Source of the DNA: Marinifilum sp. N1E240
Lineage (GTDB): Bacteria > Bacteroidota > Bacteroidia > Bacteroidales > Marinifilaceae
Reading direction: 5' to 3'
DNA: 64,000 nucleotides
Assembly (NCBI RefSeq): GCF_009295825.1
Contig: NZ_WHKF01000011.1
Coordinates: 24,918 to 88,917 of the forward strand
The notes under the pieces were generated by a model, which was not told the origin of the DNA, ran no database searches, and worked only from the letters and a program-made list of their open reading frames with translations. Position numbers and translations under genes: made by a program. This document shows, one piece after another, positions 62,101 through 64,000 of this stretch (position 1 is the stretch's first letter; every line of letters starts with the position of its first letter).

Positions 62101-64000
62101 AAGTTCTGCTCTTCACTTCTGCAGCGGCATACATTTCATTTCCTGCTTGAACAGCTTCAACAGTTACATTTCCTGTTCCTGTAATCGTTAGTTCATCTCC
62201 AGTAATTGTTGCTGGTCCAGATACGACTCTGAAGCTTACTGCTAAATCTGATGATGAACTTGCTACCAATGTAAATGGTGCATCTCCATATACCTTATCT
62301 GCAATTGCATCGAATGTAATTACCTGAGCTGCTTTAGCTACAGTGAAAGTTCTGCTCTTCGCTTCTGCAGCGGCATACATTTCGTTTCCAGATTGTGTCG
62401 CTTCTACAGTTACATTTCCTGTTCCTGTGATCGTCAACTCATCACCTGTAATTGTTGCTGGTCCCGATACGACTTTGAAACTTACTGCCAAATTAGATGA
62501 AGAACTTGCTAGCAATGTAAAAGGAGCATCTCCATAAACCTTATCAGCAATTGCATCAAATGTAATTACCTGAGCTGCTTTAGCAACTTTAAATGTTCTG
62601 CTTACTGACTCTGCAACAGCATATGTATCGTTACCTGCTTGTGTTGCTTCTACAGTTACATTTCCTGTTCCTGTGATCGTCAACTCATCACCAGTAATTG
62701 TTGCTTGTCCGGATACGACTTTGAAGCTTACTGCTAAGTTTGATGAAGAACTTGCTACCAACTTAAAGGCTGCATCTCCATACACCTTATCTGCAATTGC
62801 ATCAAATGTAATCACCTGAACTGCTTTAGCTACAGTAAAAGTTCTACTCTTCGCTTCTGCAGCAGCATACATTTCGTTTCCTGATTGTGTTGCTTCTACA
62901 GTTACATTTCCTGTTCCTGTAATGGTCAACTCATCACCAGTAATTGTTGCTGGTCCCGATACGACTTTGAAACTTACTGCCAAATTAGATGAAGAACTTG
63001 CTAGCAATGTAAAAGGAGCATCTCCATAAACCTTATCAGCAATTGCATCAAATGTAATTACCTGAGCTGCTTTAGCAACTTTAAATGTTCTGCTTACTGA
63101 CTCTGCAACAGCATATGTATCGTTACCTGCTTGTGTTGCTTCTACAGTTACATTTCCTGTTCCTGTGATCGTCAACTCATCACCAGTAATTGTTGCTGGT
63201 CCGGATACGACTTTGAAGCTTACTGCTAAGTTTGATGAAGAACTTGCTACCAATGTAAAAGGAGCATCTCCATATACCTTATCTGCAATTGCATCAAATG
63301 TAATCACCTGAGCTGCTTTGGCAACTGTGAAAGTTCTGCTTTTCGCTTCTGCAGTGGCATACATTTCGTTTCCTGATTGTGTTGCTTCTACAGTTACATT
63401 TCCAGTTCCTGTAATCGTCAACTCATCACCAGTAATTTCTGCTGGTCCGGATACGACTTTGAAACTTACTGCCAAATTAGATGAAGAACTTGCTACCAAT
63501 GTAAAAGGAGCATCTCCATATACCTTATCTGCAATTTCATCGAATGTGATTACTTGTAAAGCTTCAGAAACTTTGAAACTTCTACTTACAGATTCTGCAG
63601 CAGCATATGTATCATTACCTGCCTGACTTGCTTCTACAGTTACATTTCCTGTTCCTGTAATGGTCAACTCATCACCAGTAATTGTTGCTGGTCCGGATAC
63701 GACTTTGAAACTTATTGCCAAATTAGATGAAGAACTTGCTACCAATGTAAAAGGAGCATCTCCATATACCTTATCTGCAATTGCATCAAATGTAATTACC
63801 TGAGCTGCTTTCGTAACTGTGAAAGTTCTGCTTACTGACTCTGCAGCAGCATACATTTCGTTTCCTGATTGTGTTGCTTCTACAGTTACATTTCCTGTTC
63901 CTGTGATTGTCAACTCATCACCAGTAATTGTTGCTGGTCCGGATACGACATTGAAACTTACTGCCAAATTAGATGAAGAACTTGCTACCAATGTAAAAGG
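59123..64000 (-). CDS. Giant T9SS-secreted protein with 82-residue Ig-like (MBG-type) repeats, 3' part
   Basis: The frame is open to the window edge, so the N-terminus is missing; at least 1625 residues are seen. Nineteen repeats are visible: one cut by the edge, seventeen near-identical copies with the core IADKVYGDA, and one divergent last copy (IEDYVLGEDPINLYAESNSG). Each is 82 residues (246 bp) and reads like bacterial Ig-like/MBG domains of adhesins (VITFDAIADKVYGD, SSSSNLAVSFKVVSGPATI, TGDELTITGTGNVTVEA). The C-terminal 75 residues (MYPNPATDFVNL, ISILNAKGQII, LSSGMYFISIRT, VTKRLLIVNK) are a type A T9SS sorting domain. It is probably a long surface adhesin or stalk. Confidence 0.92.
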   Translation of the reverse strand, partial: PFTLVASSSSNLAVSFNVVSGPATITGDELTITGTGNVTVEATQSGNEMYAAAESVSRTFTVTKAAQVITFDAIADKVYGDAPFTLVASSSSNLAISFKVVSGPATITGDELTITGTGNVTVEASQAGNDTYAAAESVSRSFKVSEALQVITFDEIADKVYGDAPFTLVASSSSNLAVSFKVVSGPAEITGDELTITGTGNVTVEATQSGNEMYATAEAKSRTFTVAKAAQVITFDAIADKVYGDAPFTLVASSSSNLAVSFKVVSGPATITGDELTITGTGNVTVEATQAGNDTYAVAESVSRTFKVAKAAQVITFDAIADKVYGDAPFTLLASSSSNLAVSFKVVSGPATITGDELTITGTGNVTVEATQSGNEMYAAAEAKSRTFTVAKAVQVITFDAIADKVYGDAAFKLVASSSSNLAVSFKVVSGQATITGDELTITGTGNVTVEATQAGNDTYAVAESVSRTFKVAKAAQVITFDAIADKVYGDAPFTLLASSSSNLAVSFKVVSGPATITGDELTITGTGNVTVEATQSGNEMYAAAEAKSRTFTVAKAAQVITFDAIADKVYGDAPFTLVASSSSDLAVSFRVVSGPATITGDELTITGTGNVTVEAVQAGNEMYAAAEVKSRTFTVAKAAQVITFDAIADKVYGDAAFKLVASSSSNLAVSFNVVSGPATITGDELTITGTGSVTVEATQSGNEMYAAAESVSRTFKVAKAAQVITFDVIADKVYGDAPFTLVASSSSNLAVSFKVVSGPATITGDELTITGTGNVTVEVTQAGNEMYAAAEAKSRTFTVSKAAQVITFDAIADKVYGDAPFTLLASSSSNLAVSFNVVSGPATITGDELTITGTGSVTVEATQSGNEMYAAAESVSRTFKVAKAAQVITFEEIADKVYGDAPFTLVASSSSNLAVSFKVVSGPATITGDELTITGTGNVTVEATQSGNEMYAVAEAKSITFTVSKAAQVITFDAIADKVYGDAPFTLLASSSSNLAVSFKVVSGPATITGDELTITGTGNVTVEATQSGNEMYAAAESVSRTFKVAKAAQVITFEEIADKVYGDAPFTLVASSSSNLAVSFKVVSGPATITGDELTITGTGNVTVEATQSGNEMYAVAEAKSITFTVSKAAQVITFDAIADKVYGDAPFTLLASSSSNLAVSFKVVSGPATITGDELTITGTGNVTVEATQSGNEMYATAEAKSRTFTVAKAAQVIAFDAIADKVYGDAPFTLVASSTSNLAVSFNVVSGPAEITGDELTITGAGNVTVEATQSGNEMYAAAEAKSRTFTVAKAAQVIAFDAIADKVYGDAPFKLVASSSSILAVSFKVVSGPATITGDELTITGAGNVTVEATQSGNEMYAAAEAKSRTFTVAKAAQVITFDAIADKVYGDAPFNLVASSNSNLAVSFKVVSGPATITGDELTITGTGNVTVEAVQVGNEMYAAAESVSKSFTVDKADQEITFDPIEDYVLGEDPINLYAESNSGLEVTFEIVEGEGNIEDDVLTPTSIGKFIVRAIQLGDDNYNYAEATQEFNVDQATGIEDVFAEEMKMYPNPATDFVNLDFPNREAKQISILNAKGQIIRSVEAFDKIRINIQDLSSGMYFISIRTDQFVVTKRLLIVNK
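59620..64000. repeat. 246-bp tandem DNA repeats within the repeat-protein gene
   Basis: Period 246 bp, with a higher-order period of 492 bp (two repeats). The block from about 60421 to 60912 is repeated essentially without change at about 60913 to 61404. A second 492-bp duplication is visible around 62343-63100. The opposite strand is also open for 64-102 codons in many units because of the repeat composition. Confidence 0.9.

Noticed and set aside
59883..63626. Many plus-strand ORFs of 64-102 codons opposite the repeat protein
   Set aside because: They repeat with the 246-bp period and are the antisense of the Ig-like repeats; no independent start or promoter.

Overview
The window is AT-rich chromosomal DNA from a member of the Bacteroidota. 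Marinifilaceae-like Bacteroidales is my best guess from the gene set, but the genus cannot be fixed by eye. The signs are a T9SS C-terminal sorting domain, a DUF5686 outer-membrane protein, a fused ABC-permease/M1 peptidase, a bifunctional ThrA, promoters of the TTTG / TAnnTTTG type (clear before both tRNAs, HU, the thr operon and CDF), and weak Shine-Dalgarno signals.

Layout. 1-9453: the 3' end of a histidine kinase, a small membrane protein, htpG, a two-gene ABC exporter and a DUF5686 protein. 9454-17817 (mostly minus strand): M28 peptidase, Ycf48-like propeller, dipeptidyl peptidase III, a secreted unknown, a class III aminotransferase, a LytTR response regulator, a TrmH-type methyltransferase and HU. 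18236-23350: the thr operon (thrA-thrB-thrC, minus strand), preceded by an unlisted 40-codon leader ORF ending in a Thr/Ile codon run, which suggests attenuation. 23592-26028: a secreted protein, a HAD phosphatase and a CDF transporter. 26270-30428: a molybdenum-cofactor operon (mobB-like, moeA, a short moaA, moaC, MOSC-mogA fusion) behind a strongly folded leader that ends in a terminator-like hairpin touching the first start codon; this is a riboswitch candidate. 30575-35841: two tRNA-Ser genes around a biotin carboxyltransferase operon that resembles a transcarboxylase.

35830-54032 is an integrated element of about 18.2 kb. It entered the 3' end of tRNA-Ser(GGA): a 13-bp core is repeated at the far end, and a tyrosine recombinase sits next to the tRNA. 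Its cargo is a DUF4405 membrane protein, an outer-membrane protein, two tandem FNR-like regulators, a flavodoxin-fold oxidoreductase, a membrane nucleotidyl cyclase, an HMA-like small protein and a TolC/MFP/RND efflux system. FNR-type dyads (TTGAC-N4-GTCAA) lie before the outer-membrane gene and the oxidoreductase gene. The replication side has a BT4734-like primase part, a PriCT-like protein, a VapE-like helicase, an excisionase-like HTH protein and an unknown 445-aa protein. Between cargo and replication genes lies a non-coding array of six tandem repeats of about 150 bp with recurring ACTAGT and CTAGATAACC motifs, flanked by copies of one 15-mer in inverted orientation. It looks like an iteron origin or another protein-binding array.

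54177-64000: an ABC ATPase with a fused permease/M1 aminopeptidase, then the 3' part of a very large T9SS-exported protein made of near-identical 82-residue repeats that runs off the window edge.
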